Below are positions 22,853 to 31,412 of a DNA stretch of 46,829 nt, piece by piece. The notes beneath the pieces were generated by a model that did no database searches, had not been told where the DNA came from, and saw only the letters and a program-made list of their open reading frames with translations. Position 1 is the stretch's first letter; each line of letters opens with the position of its first letter. The position numbers and the translations under genes were made by a program. Source of the DNA: Candidatus Segetimicrobium genomatis (GTDB lineage Bacteria; Sysuimicrobiota; Sysuimicrobiia; Sysuimicrobiales; Segetimicrobiaceae). The stretch is from NCBI GenBank assembly GCA_005882275.1, contig VBAK01000168.1, positions 1 through 46,829 on the forward strand, read 5' to 3'.

Positions 22853-25330
22853 ATGACCCCGTCAACCAAAGACGACCGCCGCCTCCCGCCGGAGACGCTC
22901 CGCTGGACCTGCGATCCGGCCGACCTCGGGTTCACGACGACCGCGGATCTGCCGCAGCAGGCCGCGATCGTCGGCCAGGCCAGGGGCGTGCACGCCCTCC
23001 AGTTCGGACTGGGAATCGGCCAGCACGGCTACAACGTCTTCGTGAGCGGGCCGCCGGGCACGGGCCGCAGCAGTTACGCCCGCCTCGAGGTCGAGCGGAT
23101 CGCGCAGGCGCAGCCGGCGCCCCAGGACTGGTGCTACGTCCGGAACTTCGCCGTGGCCGACCAGCCGATCGCCATTTCGCTCGGCACCGGCACGGGGCGG
23201 GCGTTCCGGGAAGGCGTGGCCGACCTCATCACCGAGGTGCGGGAGGGGCTGCGCCGCGTCTTCGCCGGCGACGCCTACGAGCAGCAGCGGGCCACCGTCG
23301 CCAAGCGGTACGAGCAGCAGTTGGCGGAGCTCTGGCAGCAGCTCGAAAACCAGGCCAAGATCCGGGGGCTGCTGCTGCAGCGCACGCCGACCGGGATCGC
23401 GACGGTGGCGGTCGATCTGCAGGGACGCCCGGTCTCCCCCGAGGTGTTCCAGGGCCTCCCCGAAGTGGAGCGGGCTCGGATCGCGGCCCGCACCAAGGAA
23501 CTCGAAGACGTCCTGGCCGAGGCGCAGCGCAAGGCGCGCTCGCTCGAGCGGGAGGGGCGCGAAGCCCTCCGGCAGTTCGACGCGCAGACGGCCAAGTCCG
23601 TGATCGACGCTCCGGTGGCGCGCCTCAAGGAGCAGTACCGCGAGAATCCGAAAGTCGTGGCGTTCCTCGACGCGGCCGAGCAGGACATGCTCGACCACCT
23701 GGCCGAGCTGCGCGGCGCCGGGGACGAGGAGGGCGCCGAGCAGGCGCGCCAGGAGCTCCCGTTCCTCCGCCGGGATCGGTTCGCCCGGTACCAGGTCAAC
23801 CTGCTGGTGGACCACCGGGACACCCGCGGTGCGCCGGTGATCATCGAGACCAACCCCACCTACTACAACCTGGTGGGGAAGGCGGAATACCGGGCCGAGT
23901 TCGGCGCGCTCGTCACGGACTTCACGATGATCAAGCCCGGCGCCCTCCACCGCGCGAACGGCGGCTTCCTCATCCTCCAGGCGCGCGACGTGCTCACCAG
24001 CCCGTTCGCCTACGAAGGGCTCAAGCGCGCGCTCCGCGGCCGGGAGATCCGGATCGAGCCGCTGGGCGAGGCGCTCGGCGCCCTTCCCGCGGCGACGCTG
24101 CGGCCGGACCCGATCCCGCTCGACGTCAAGGTCCTCATGATCGGGACCCCCGACGTCTACCACCTGCTCTACGGGCTCGACGAGGAGTTCGAGAAGCTGT
24201 TCAAGATCCGGGCGGACTTCGACATCACGATCGACCGGACGCCCCAGACCCAGCGGGAGTACGCCCGCGCCATCGCGGCCATCTGCCACCGCACGGGATC
24301 GTGCCACTTCGACGCGGCGGGAGTCGCCGCCGTGCTCGAGCACAGCGCCCGCCTCGCCGCGAACCAGGATAAATTGAGCACCCGCTTCAACGAAGTGGTC
24401 GAGGTCGTCTACGAGGCCGCGGCCTGGGCGGGCCAGGCCGGGAGCCCCACGGTCACCCGGGAGCATGTGCGGCGGGCGGTCGAGGAGAAGGCCTACCGCT
24501 CCAACCTGCTCGAGGAGAAGATCCGGGAAATGATCGCCAAGGGCCAGATCCTCGTCGATACGCAGGGGACGGTGACCGGGCAGATCAACGGCCTGTCGGT
24601 GCTGCAGCTCGGCGACTACACGTTCGGGTCGCCGAGCCGGATTACGGCGCGCGCCTACGTCGGCGGCCGCGGCGTCGTCAACATCGAGCGCGAAACCCAG
24701 ATGTCCGGACGCATCCACAGCAAGGGGGTGTTCGTCCTCTCCTCGTTTGTGGCGAGCCGCTTCGCCCAGCAGCACCCCCTCAGCCTTTCCGCCTCGCTCA
24801 CCTTCGAGCAGCTCTACTCCGACGTCGACGGCGACAGCGCCAGCTCGACCGAACTGTACGCGCTCCTCAGCGAGCTCGCGGGCCTGCCGATCGATCAGGG
24901 GATCGCGGTGACGGGGTCCGTCAACCAGATGGGCGAGATCCAGCCCATCGGCGGCGTGAACGAGAAGGTCGAGGGCTTCTACTACGTCTGCAAGGCCAAG
25001 GGGTTCACCGGCCGCCAGGGGGTCATGATCCCCCACCGGAACGTCCGCGACCTCATGCTCCGCGAAGAGGTCGTCGACGCCGTCCGCGAGGGCCGCTTCA
25101 ACGTCTGGGCGGTCCGCACCGTGGACGAAGGCATCGAGATCCTGACCGGCACCCCCGCCGGGACCCCCGACGGAGACGGCCGGTACCCCGCGGGCTCGGT
25201 GAACGCCCGCGTGGCTCAGCACCTGGCAGATCTGGCCCGCCGCTATCGCGAGTTCGGCCCCGCGGCGGAGCGCCCGGCAGAGCGTTCGCCCGCGGAGCAA
25301 CCCAAGGATCCCCCCCCGTCCTCCTCCTAG
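22853..25330 (+). CDS. Lon-like AAA protease (AAA_32/LonH-YcbZ type)
   Basis: An 825-residue cytoplasmic ATP-dependent protease of the YcbZ/LonH kind. The P-loop is SGPPGTGRSS at residues 64-73, with arginine in place of lysine, which is usual in this family. A long coiled region (about residues 120-300) interrupts the ATPase core, as in AAA_32 proteins; GGFLILQARD and GLDEEFEKLFKIRADFD follow. The C-terminal Lon protease domain has the catalytic serine in DGDSASSTE near residue 665 and lysine in GGVNEKVEGF near 705. The ATG at 22853 has no clear ribosome site, but the next residues match family N-termini (LRWTCDPADLGF). Single gene, divergent from the secretion operon; a hairpin follows its stop. 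Confidence 0.88.
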   Translation: MTPSTKDDRRLPPETLRWTCDPADLGFTTTADLPQQAAIVGQARGVHALQFGLGIGQHGYNVFVSGPPGTGRSSYARLEVERIAQAQPAPQDWCYVRNFAVADQPIAISLGTGTGRAFREGVADLITEVREGLRRVFAGDAYEQQRATVAKRYEQQLAELWQQLENQAKIRGLLLQRTPTGIATVAVDLQGRPVSPEVFQGLPEVERARIAARTKELEDVLAEAQRKARSLEREGREALRQFDAQTAKSVIDAPVARLKEQYRENPKVVAFLDAAEQDMLDHLAELRGAGDEEGAEQARQELPFLRRDRFARYQVNLLVDHRDTRGAPVIIETNPTYYNLVGKAEYRAEFGALVTDFTMIKPGALHRANGGFLILQARDVLTSPFAYEGLKRALRGREIRIEPLGEALGALPAATLRPDPIPLDVKVLMIGTPDVYHLLYGLDEEFEKLFKIRADFDITIDRTPQTQREYARAIAAICHRTGSCHFDAAGVAAVLEHSARLAANQDKLSTRFNEVVEVVYEAAAWAGQAGSPTVTREHVRRAVEEKAYRSNLLEEKIREMIAKGQILVDTQGTVTGQINGLSVLQLGDYTFGSPSRITARAYVGGRGVVNIERETQMSGRIHSKGVFVLSSFVASRFAQQHPLSLSASLTFEQLYSDVDGDSASSTELYALLSELAGLPIDQGIAVTGSVNQMGEIQPIGGVNEKVEGFYYVCKAKGFTGRQGVMIPHRNVRDLMLREEVVDAVREGRFNVWAVRTVDEGIEILTGTPAGTPDGDGRYPAGSVNARVAQHLADLARRYREFGPAAERPAERSPAEQPKDPPPSSS

Positions 25331-25340
25331 TGGGCGCGGC

Positions 25341-25364
25341 GGCGGCCGGCCCCCGCCGGCCGCC
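25341..25364 (+). terminator. GC hairpin after the Lon-like gene
   Basis: Perfect 10-bp inverted repeat (GGCGGCCGGC and GCCGGCCGCC) around a CCCC loop, 10 bp after the protease stop. No T-run follows, so it may act as a 3'-stabilising stem or a weak terminator rather than a classical intrinsic one. Confidence 0.45.
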
Positions 25365-25490
25365 CCGTTCGGCCGCGGATCAGCGCCCCTCCCCCCAAGA
25401 GCCCGCCCCTGGTACGGCCTCCCGCTGGACGCCCCGGGCGTCCGTGCGCAGGGCGTTCCGGGGCATTAGAACAGGGGGGGCACGACGACC

Positions 25491-25526
25491 ATGCTGGACC
25501 GACAGGGGACGGAGTTCAACCCGTGA
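25491..25526 (+). other. Possible 11-codon leader ORF before the GGDEF-EAL gene
   Basis: ATG at 25491 after a G-rich ribosome-site-like run (25474-25480) opens an 11-codon frame (MLDRQGTEFNP) whose TGA overlaps the GTG of the next gene by 2 bases (GTGA). This would couple translation of the two. It may equally be chance, or the G-run may serve a different start. Confidence 0.2.
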
Positions 25527-28171
25527 AGCCTGTGAAGCCCGGGACCGCCGAGGCGCCACCGGCCGAGCAGACCGGCATGCGGGACGCGCTGGCCGCCATC
25601 GGGCAGCGCGCGTTCTCGGAGGCCGACGCATCCGCGTTCATGACCGAGGCCGCCGCCACCGTGGCGCGGATCCTCGACGTCCAGTACTGCAGCGTGCTCG
25701 AGTTCCTCAAGAACACGGGGACCTTCCGGCTGTGCGCCGGGTTCAGCTGGGCGGGGGACCCGCACGAGGGCGCCATCGTCGACGGCGGCCCGAAGTCCCA
25801 GGCGGGCTACACGCTGACCTCGACCCTGCCGGTGATCGTCGAAGACTACAAAAAGGAGGCCCGGTTCACCGTGCCCTCCGTCGTCCACAAGACCGCGGTG
25901 AAGAGCGGCCTGAGCGTGGCGATCCCCGGCCGGGACGGACCGTTCGGCGTGCTGGCCGTGGCCACGACCGGCGCGCGGGCGTTCGGCGAGGGAGACGTCA
26001 CCTTCCTGCAGGGCGTCGCCCACGCGTTCGCCGTCGTGGTGGAGCGCCGGAGAGCCATGGACTCGATGCAGGACACCTCCCAGCGGCTCGAGATGCTGGT
26101 CGGCGCCTCGCCGCTGGCCATCGTCGAGGTGGACACCGAAGGCAACATCCGCAGCTGGAACGCCACCGCGGAGCGCCTCTTCGGCTGGACCCAAGAGGAG
26201 ATCGTCGGTCAACCCGATCCGCTGCTGTTCCAGAGCACCGAGGAAGAGATCCATGAATTGCTTCAGCGCGTGCTCCAGGGGGAGACCCTCACCAAGATCG
26301 CGACGCAGGTCGCGCAGAAGGAGGGGCTCCCGGTCGACGTGACGGTCTCCGCCGCCCCGACCTTCGATCAAACCGGATCCATCAGCGGCATGATGGTCCT
26401 GATCGCGGACATGACCGAGCAGCGCCAGACGGAAGCGGCCCGGGCCCAGCTGACCGAGCTCATTGAGGCCACAACGGACTTCGTGACCATCACCGACCTG
26501 CCCGGCCGGGGATTCTACATCAACGGCGCGGGCCGGCGGATGCTCGGGATCTCCCCCGAAGAAGACATCTCCGCCCTTACCCTCGAGAGCATCTTCGCCG
26601 GGGACGCGCAGTCGTTCATCGCCAACGAGGTCATGCCCGCCGCCGTGCGCGACGGCGGGTGGAACGGCGAGGTCACCTTGTTCAGCCGGAACGGCAAGCA
26701 GATCCCCGTCTCGATGGTCATGATCGCCCACACGGGGCCGGATGGGCACGTGGAATTCTATTCCGTCATCGCCCGGGACATCAGCGAGCGCAAGCGGTTC
26801 GAGCAGCAGCTGGTGCAGCTGGCCAATCACGATCCCCTCACCGGCCTCTACACCCGCCGGCGGTTCCAGGAGGAAGTGGACCGCCACCTGGCGGAGGCCC
26901 GCCGCTACGGCGTCCACGGCGCGCTGGTGTTCGTGGACCTCGACCAGTTCAAGGACGTCAACGACAGCCTGGGCCATCTCGTGGACCTCGACCAGTTCAA
27001 GGACGTCAACGACAGCCTGGGCCATCCCGCCGGGGACGCCCTCCTCGTCCGCGTGAGCGCCCTGCTGCGGGAGCGGCTGCGGGAGACCGACGTCATCGCC
27101 CGGATGGGCGGCGACGAGTTCGCCGTGCTCCTGGCGCACACGGACAAGGACCAGGCGGTCGCGCTCACCGAGCGCCTGCTCGAGTCCCTCAGAAAGACGA
27201 CGATCGAGGCCGAGGGCCGGCCGATCAATGTCACGGCCAGCATCGGCATCGCCCTCTTTCCCGAGCACGCCGCCAACCTGGACGATCTCCTCGCCCGCGC
27301 GGACCTCGCGATGTACCAGTCCAAAGAGAACGGCCGGAACCAGTTCAGCCTCTACGCCCCGGACCGGGACCTGCAGGCCGACAGCCAGTCGCGGCTCTCC
27401 TGGCAGCGCCGCATCCGCGAGGCCCTGGAGCGAGACCTGTTTCAGCTGCAGGCGCAGCCCATCCTCGATCTGCGCACCAACCGCATCGCCCAATACGAGC
27501 TCCTGGTCCGCATGGTCGGGGACAAAGGCGAGATCATCCACCCGGGCGCCTTCCTCGAGACGGCCGAGCGCTTCGGCCTCATCCAGGGGATCGACCGCTG
27601 GGTGATCCGGCGCGCCATCCGCCTCCTCGCCGGGCACCGCCTGGCCGGGCGCGAGCTCAAGCTGGCCGTCAACGTGTCCGGCAAGGCCCTCGCGGACGCC
27701 GACCTGCTCCCCATGATCCAGGACGAGCTCTCCCGAGCCGGCGTCAACCCGCGCAATCTCTCCCTCGAAATCACGGAGAGCACGGCCATCACCAACATCC
27801 ACCTGGCGGAGAAGTTTGTGGACACGCTGCGGAATCTCGGATGCCAGGTCGGGCTCGACGACTTCGGGGTCGGGTTTGCGTCGTTCTATCACCTGAAGTC
27901 CCTGGCGGTGGACTACCTCAAGATCGACGGCAGCTTCATCCGCGACCTCCCGCGCGACACCGTCGACCAGCATCTCGTCAAGGCGATTGTCGCGATCGCC
28001 CGGGGACTGGGCAAGGAGACGATCGCGGAGTTTGTGAGCGATGCCGAGACCGTCCAGCTCCTGCGGGAGTACGGGGTGGACTGCGCGCAGGGCTTCCACA
28101 TCGGCGCCGATGCCGGCCCGGACATCGTCTCCCTCGGGACGGAGGCGGCCGCTCCGCCCAAGCGCGGGTGA
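25523..28171 (+). CDS. GAF-PAS-PAS-GGDEF-EAL cyclic-di-GMP enzyme
   Basis: An 882-residue soluble signalling protein. Domains in order: GAF (about residues 30-180), PAS (190-310), PAS (315-430), GGDEF (435-620) and EAL (625-870). The cyclase motif RMGGDEF near residue 528 is intact and is preceded by RETD, the inhibitory I-site RxxD at the standard 5-residue distance. In EAL, ELLVR replaces EALxR but keeps the Glu; DDFGVGFASF and KIDGSFIRD loops are present, so phosphodiesterase activity is likely. A 48-bp tandem duplication doubles VDLDQFKDVNDSLGH (residues 471-502) in the GGDEF active site. GTG start at 25523; no membrane segment. Convergent with the catabolic island. Net activity cannot be predicted. 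Confidence 0.93.
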   Translation: MKPVKPGTAEAPPAEQTGMRDALAAIGQRAFSEADASAFMTEAAATVARILDVQYCSVLEFLKNTGTFRLCAGFSWAGDPHEGAIVDGGPKSQAGYTLTSTLPVIVEDYKKEARFTVPSVVHKTAVKSGLSVAIPGRDGPFGVLAVATTGARAFGEGDVTFLQGVAHAFAVVVERRRAMDSMQDTSQRLEMLVGASPLAIVEVDTEGNIRSWNATAERLFGWTQEEIVGQPDPLLFQSTEEEIHELLQRVLQGETLTKIATQVAQKEGLPVDVTVSAAPTFDQTGSISGMMVLIADMTEQRQTEAARAQLTELIEATTDFVTITDLPGRGFYINGAGRRMLGISPEEDISALTLESIFAGDAQSFIANEVMPAAVRDGGWNGEVTLFSRNGKQIPVSMVMIAHTGPDGHVEFYSVIARDISERKRFEQQLVQLANHDPLTGLYTRRRFQEEVDRHLAEARRYGVHGALVFVDLDQFKDVNDSLGHLVDLDQFKDVNDSLGHPAGDALLVRVSALLRERLRETDVIARMGGDEFAVLLAHTDKDQAVALTERLLESLRKTTIEAEGRPINVTASIGIALFPEHAANLDDLLARADLAMYQSKENGRNQFSLYAPDRDLQADSQSRLSWQRRIREALERDLFQLQAQPILDLRTNRIAQYELLVRMVGDKGEIIHPGAFLETAERFGLIQGIDRWVIRRAIRLLAGHRLAGRELKLAVNVSGKALADADLLPMIQDELSRAGVNPRNLSLEITESTAITNIHLAEKFVDTLRNLGCQVGLDDFGVGFASFYHLKSLAVDYLKIDGSFIRDLPRDTVDQHLVKAIVAIARGLGKETIAEFVSDAETVQLLREYGVDCAQGFHIGADAGPDIVSLGTEAAAPPKRG
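26933..27028 (+). repeat. 48-bp in-frame tandem duplication inside the GGDEF domain
   Basis: Units 26933-26980 and 26981-27028 match at 47 of 48 bases; the one difference changes the last codon from CTC (Leu) to CCC (Pro). Each encodes VDLDQFKDVNDSLGH plus one residue, the segment that carries the metal-binding Asp and the substrate-binding Asn of diguanylate cyclases. The near-perfect identity indicates a recent event or an assembly artefact. Confidence 0.95.
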
Positions 28172-28176
28172 CCAGA

Positions 28177-28196
28177 GCCGGCGTTACCCCGCCGGC
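28177..28196. terminator. Hairpin at the convergent gene ends
   Basis: Perfect 7-bp inverted repeat GCCGGCG/CGCCGGC with a 6-nt loop, located just after the GGDEF-EAL stop and overlapping the last codons of the acyl-CoA dehydrogenase on the other strand. No U-tract on either side. Confidence 0.35.
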
Positions 28197-29398
28197 CGGG
28201 ATCGTCCCTGGGCCTGCCGGATGAAGCCGGCCCCTTTCAAGAGCAGCGAGCGGTTCGCCCCGTCTGAATGGAAAAACGCGGCGGCGTCGCGAAGGAGCTT
28301 CTCCAGCCCGCGCTCTCGCATGTAGCCGTAGCCCCCGTGGAGCTCCAGGGCCGTGGTGACGACGCGCCACGCCACCTGGGACGCAAACACCTTCGGAAAC
28401 GCCCCCAGGGTCGGATCCCACCCGTGGTCGCGATGATCCGCGGCCCACGCGGCCTGGTACGTATACGCTCGGGCCGCGTCGAGCAGCATCCGCATCTCCG
28501 CCACGTCCGCGGCGACAAGATCATGGTCCAGCAGAGGGCGCCCCCCCTGCACGCGTGTCCCCGTCCACTCGAGCGTCCGGTCATACGCGGCCTCGGCCAC
28601 GCCGAGGACGCTGGCCGCCGCGTAGGCGTTGCTCGCGGGGAAGAATTCAACCAGCACATCGAATCCACCGCCCACCCGCCCGAGCACATGGTCGTCGGGG
28701 ACAAAACAGTCTCGGAAGATCAGTTCGGCATTGTTGACCAGCCGCTCCCCCATCTTATCGTGCACCGCGCCGATGGTGAAGCCGGGCATGTCGCGTGTGA
28801 GCAGAAAGCACGTGGCGCCCTCGACCAGGCCCTTTCCCGGCTCGGTTTGCGCGAAGACCAGGTACAGGCCCGCCCGGCTCCCGTTGGAGATGAAGTGTTT
28901 CTTCCCTGTCACCACCCACCCCCGATCCCGGCGAACGGCGACCGTGCGAAAACGGGCGCCGGGGGCTCGCACCGGGATGATGTAATCCGAGGAGGTTTCC
29001 GGCTCCGTGATGGCGATCGCCAAGAGAAAATTGGGATCGTCCCGGAACGGGTGCAGGAAGCGTTGTCTCTGGGCCGCCGTACAGGCCTTGTGCAGCGTTT
29101 GCGCGATTTTGAGGACCTGGGCGAAGATGACCGAGACCCCGAGATCGGCTTTGGCCAGCTCCTCGATGACGATGGCGGCCGTGAGGGAATCCGCCCCCTG
29201 GCCCCCGAGTTCCGGAGGCAGCGTGAGGGTCCGCAGGCCCGCCTTGCTGGCTTCCTCGACGATCGCCGGCGAGAAACACTCCCGGGGATCCGCGCGCCGG
29301 TCGAGGTCCGCCGCCGCCGGCGCCACGACCCTGCCGGCGAACTCACGGGCCACGTCCCGCAGCCGCTCCTGAGCCGGCGTGATGGCGAAGGGACCCAT
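28184..29398 (-). CDS. Acyl-CoA dehydrogenase family protein with atypical active site
   Basis: A 404-residue FAD enzyme of the acyl-CoA dehydrogenase fold: helical N-terminal domain, beta domain with ITEPETSSDY (the usual TEPxxGSD loop) and GKKHFISNGS, and a C-terminal helical domain with ELHGGYGYMRE. Where most members have YEGT with the catalytic glutamate, this one reads FFHSDGANRSL, with Asp. Some family members (cyclic carboxyl-CoA dehydrogenases) are known to use an Asp or another base, so substrate may be non-linear; this is inference. The ATG at 29398 is preferred over the GTG at 29407 because GGGGGG lies 8 nt before it. Last gene of the island, 19 bp after the M24 gene. No electron-transfer flavoprotein genes are present. 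Confidence 0.9.
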   Translation of the reverse strand: MGPFAITPAQERLRDVAREFAGRVVAPAAADLDRRADPRECFSPAIVEEASKAGLRTLTLPPELGGQGADSLTAAIVIEELAKADLGVSVIFAQVLKIAQTLHKACTAAQRQRFLHPFRDDPNFLLAIAITEPETSSDYIIPVRAPGARFRTVAVRRDRGWVVTGKKHFISNGSRAGLYLVFAQTEPGKGLVEGATCFLLTRDMPGFTIGAVHDKMGERLVNNAELIFRDCFVPDDHVLGRVGGGFDVLVEFFPASNAYAAASVLGVAEAAYDRTLEWTGTRVQGGRPLLDHDLVAADVAEMRMLLDAARAYTYQAAWAADHRDHGWDPTLGAFPKVFASQVAWRVVTTALELHGGYGYMRERGLEKLLRDAAAFFHSDGANRSLLLKGAGFIRQAQGRSRPAG

Positions 29399-29417
29399 CT
29401 CCAGCACCCCCCACGCG

Positions 29418-30620
29418 TCAGGCGTCGCCGAGCTCGAAAGGCTCCTTCTCGAATCCGTTGAGGGAGACGCCGCCGGATTCGGTCACCACGACCATGTCCT
29501 CCACGCCCAACAGGTACTGCTCGCCGAGGGCCAGCCGCGGCTCGACCGCCAGCACCATGTTCGCCGCGAGCGGGGTGGCCTCCCGGACGAGATCGGGACG
29601 TTCGTGGAGATCCAGTCCCGCGCCGTGGCCGAGGAACGGCCCCCAGTAGTCATAGCCGCGCTCGCGCGCCACGTCCACGGCGAGCGTGACGAGCTCGACG
29701 GCGGGCACCCCGGGCCGGGCCGCCTTGAGGACCTCGTCGAAGATCGTCAGCACCGTCTGGTACGCCCGCCGCTGCGCGTCGGTCGACCGTCCGAGCGCCT
29801 TGGTCCGCGACGTGTCGATCGCGTAGCCCTCGTGCTGGGACGTGATGTCCCAATGGACCACGTCGCCGCGCTCCAGCCGCTTTTCCCCGCGCGGGTGATG
29901 CAGCAGGGAGCCCGCCACGGCTCCCCCGGAGCAGATCAGGCTCGGCGACAGGCTCACCATGTCCTCGTAGACGGGATCGGCGTTGCGCATGACGGCTTCC
30001 GCCGCCCGGACGAGCTCGAGCTCGGTCGGCGTCCCCCGCCGCAGGGCCTCCACCACGGCCGCGTGCGCCCGATCTCCGACGCGCGCCCCCCGCGCCATCA
30101 GTTCGAGTTCGAGGGGGCTCTTCACCAGCCGCAGCTCCTCGACGATCGTCGACTTCGCAAACGCCGTCTTGGGGAGGGCCTTGACGAGATCGAGATAGAG
30201 CGGCGCCGGGAACCGATCCCACGTCTCGATCCCGACGTTCCGGGCGTTCCACTCGGTGAGCAGCCTGCGCACGTAGGACGCCGAGAGCCCGACCTCTTTG
30301 CTCGCCGCGAATCCCCCGGTCACGACCGTGCCGGCGATCACCTCCTTGCTCGGCGTCAAGCCCGGATCGCAGAGGAGGACGCCCTCGCCGCCGCTCGAGA
30401 GCACGAACGCGGCACCCTCGAACAGATAGGTCTCGGTGGCGCTGAGCGACACCCAGCCGGCGCGGTCGGGGAAGTAATCGGTGAGGTACCGCAGGCTGCC
30501 GCGGACCTTGTTGTCCCCGTAGACGATCAGCGCATCGTACGACTGCTCCCGCATCCTGGCCTGGACTCTGCCGAGGCGCTGAGCGATCTCGTTTCGCAAC
30601 TGGCTGTGGGGTATCGACAT
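29418..30620 (-). CDS. M24-family metallopeptidase (Xaa-Pro dipeptidase/creatinase fold)
   Basis: A 400-residue protein with a creatinase-type N-terminal domain and a pita-bread catalytic domain. The five expected metal ligands are visible: Asp in VVHWDITS and in YAIDTSRT, His in LGHGAGLDLHERP, Glu in LAVEPRL and Glu in GVEDMVVV. It should hydrolyse a C-N bond, either an Xaa-Pro peptide or, given the neighbours (RidA, amidohydrolase, dehydrogenases), a small amide or amidino compound like creatine. ATG start at 30620, 24 bp after the SDR gene. Confidence 0.88.
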   Translation of the reverse strand: MSIPHSQLRNEIAQRLGRVQARMREQSYDALIVYGDNKVRGSLRYLTDYFPDRAGWVSLSATETYLFEGAAFVLSSGGEGVLLCDPGLTPSKEVIAGTVVTGGFAASKEVGLSASYVRRLLTEWNARNVGIETWDRFPAPLYLDLVKALPKTAFAKSTIVEELRLVKSPLELELMARGARVGDRAHAAVVEALRRGTPTELELVRAAEAVMRNADPVYEDMVSLSPSLICSGGAVAGSLLHHPRGEKRLERGDVVHWDITSQHEGYAIDTSRTKALGRSTDAQRRAYQTVLTIFDEVLKAARPGVPAVELVTLAVDVARERGYDYWGPFLGHGAGLDLHERPDLVREATPLAANMVLAVEPRLALGEQYLLGVEDMVVVTESGGVSLNGFEKEPFELGDA

Positions 30621-30644
30621 GGAGCATCCCCTCTCCGACCCGGG

Positions 30645-31412
30645 TTACGGACCTCCGGTCACCATGATGCAATCGCCGTTGACGAAACCGGCGGCATCCG
30701 AGCACAAGAACCGGACCACGGCTGCGACCTCCGAGGGGGCCGCGAGCCGGCCCATCGGATTCGCCGCCAAAATCCGGGAGCGCAGCGCGTCCATCCCGGG
30801 CTCATTCAGGAGATCGGTGTCGGTGAGCGTCGGAGCGACGCAATTGACTCGGATGCCGAACCGCGCGCAATCCCGGGCGAGATACCGGGTCAGCGAGATC
30901 AGCCCGCCCTTCGCCGCGGCGTAGGCGGGGCCCATGTTCCCTCCATTCACGCCGGCAATCGACGCGATGTTCACAATGACCCCCTTCCCCAGCTCTTTCA
31001 TGATGGGGAGGGCCCGCTGGGACAACACGAAGGGGGCGGTGAGATTGACGCCGAGCATATCGTCCCAGTCCGAGCGCGAGGTCGTTTCTGTGCTCCGGAC
31101 GCGCACGATGCCGGCATTGTTCACGAGGATATCGATGCGTCCGAAGTCGGCCCGGACGCTCTCGACCAATGATTCACAGGCTCCGATGTCACCCAAATCG
31201 CCAAGGTAGACTTCTGCGCGGCGGTCTTCGGCGGACAGCGCCGCGGCCACGTCCTTCGCCAGGCCCGCATTGCTGCGGCAGTGGATCGCGATGGCAGCGC
31301 CGGCCTCGGCAAGCGCGGCTGCGATGGCCCGCCCAATCCCCCGGCTCGCGCCCGTCACGAGCGCGACTCGTCCCGCGAGTTCGCCGGAATCGAGAGTGGC
31401 GTCAGGGGTCAT
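30645..31412 (-). CDS. SDR-family oxidoreductase (FabG-like)
   Basis: A 255-residue classical short-chain dehydrogenase. Rossmann motif TGASRGIG near residue 20, NNAG near 98, catalytic Ser in NIASIAG and YAAAK with catalytic Tyr and Lys. An Ala-His-Cys-Arg stretch (AIHCRSN) after beta-2 would suit NADPH by its arginine. The ATG overlaps the preceding SDR stop by 4 bp. It probably oxidises or reduces a hydroxyl group of the pathway intermediate; fatty acid synthesis is unlikely from its neighbours. Confidence 0.9.
   Translation of the reverse strand: MTPDATLDSGELAGRVALVTGASRGIGRAIAAALAEAGAAIAIHCRSNAGLAKDVAAALSAEDRRAEVYLGDLGDIGACESLVESVRADFGRIDILVNNAGIVRVRSTETTSRSDWDDMLGVNLTAPFVLSQRALPIMKELGKGVIVNIASIAGVNGGNMGPAYAAAKGGLISLTRYLARDCARFGIRVNCVAPTLTDTDLLNEPGMDALRSRILAANPMGRLAAPSEVAAVVRFLCSDAAGFVNGDCIMVTGGP

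Noticed and set aside
23045-23075. Arg instead of Lys in the Lon-like P-loop (GPPGTGRSS) as a sign of inactivation
   Set aside because: This substitution is usual in the LonH/AAA_32 family, so it is not a defect.
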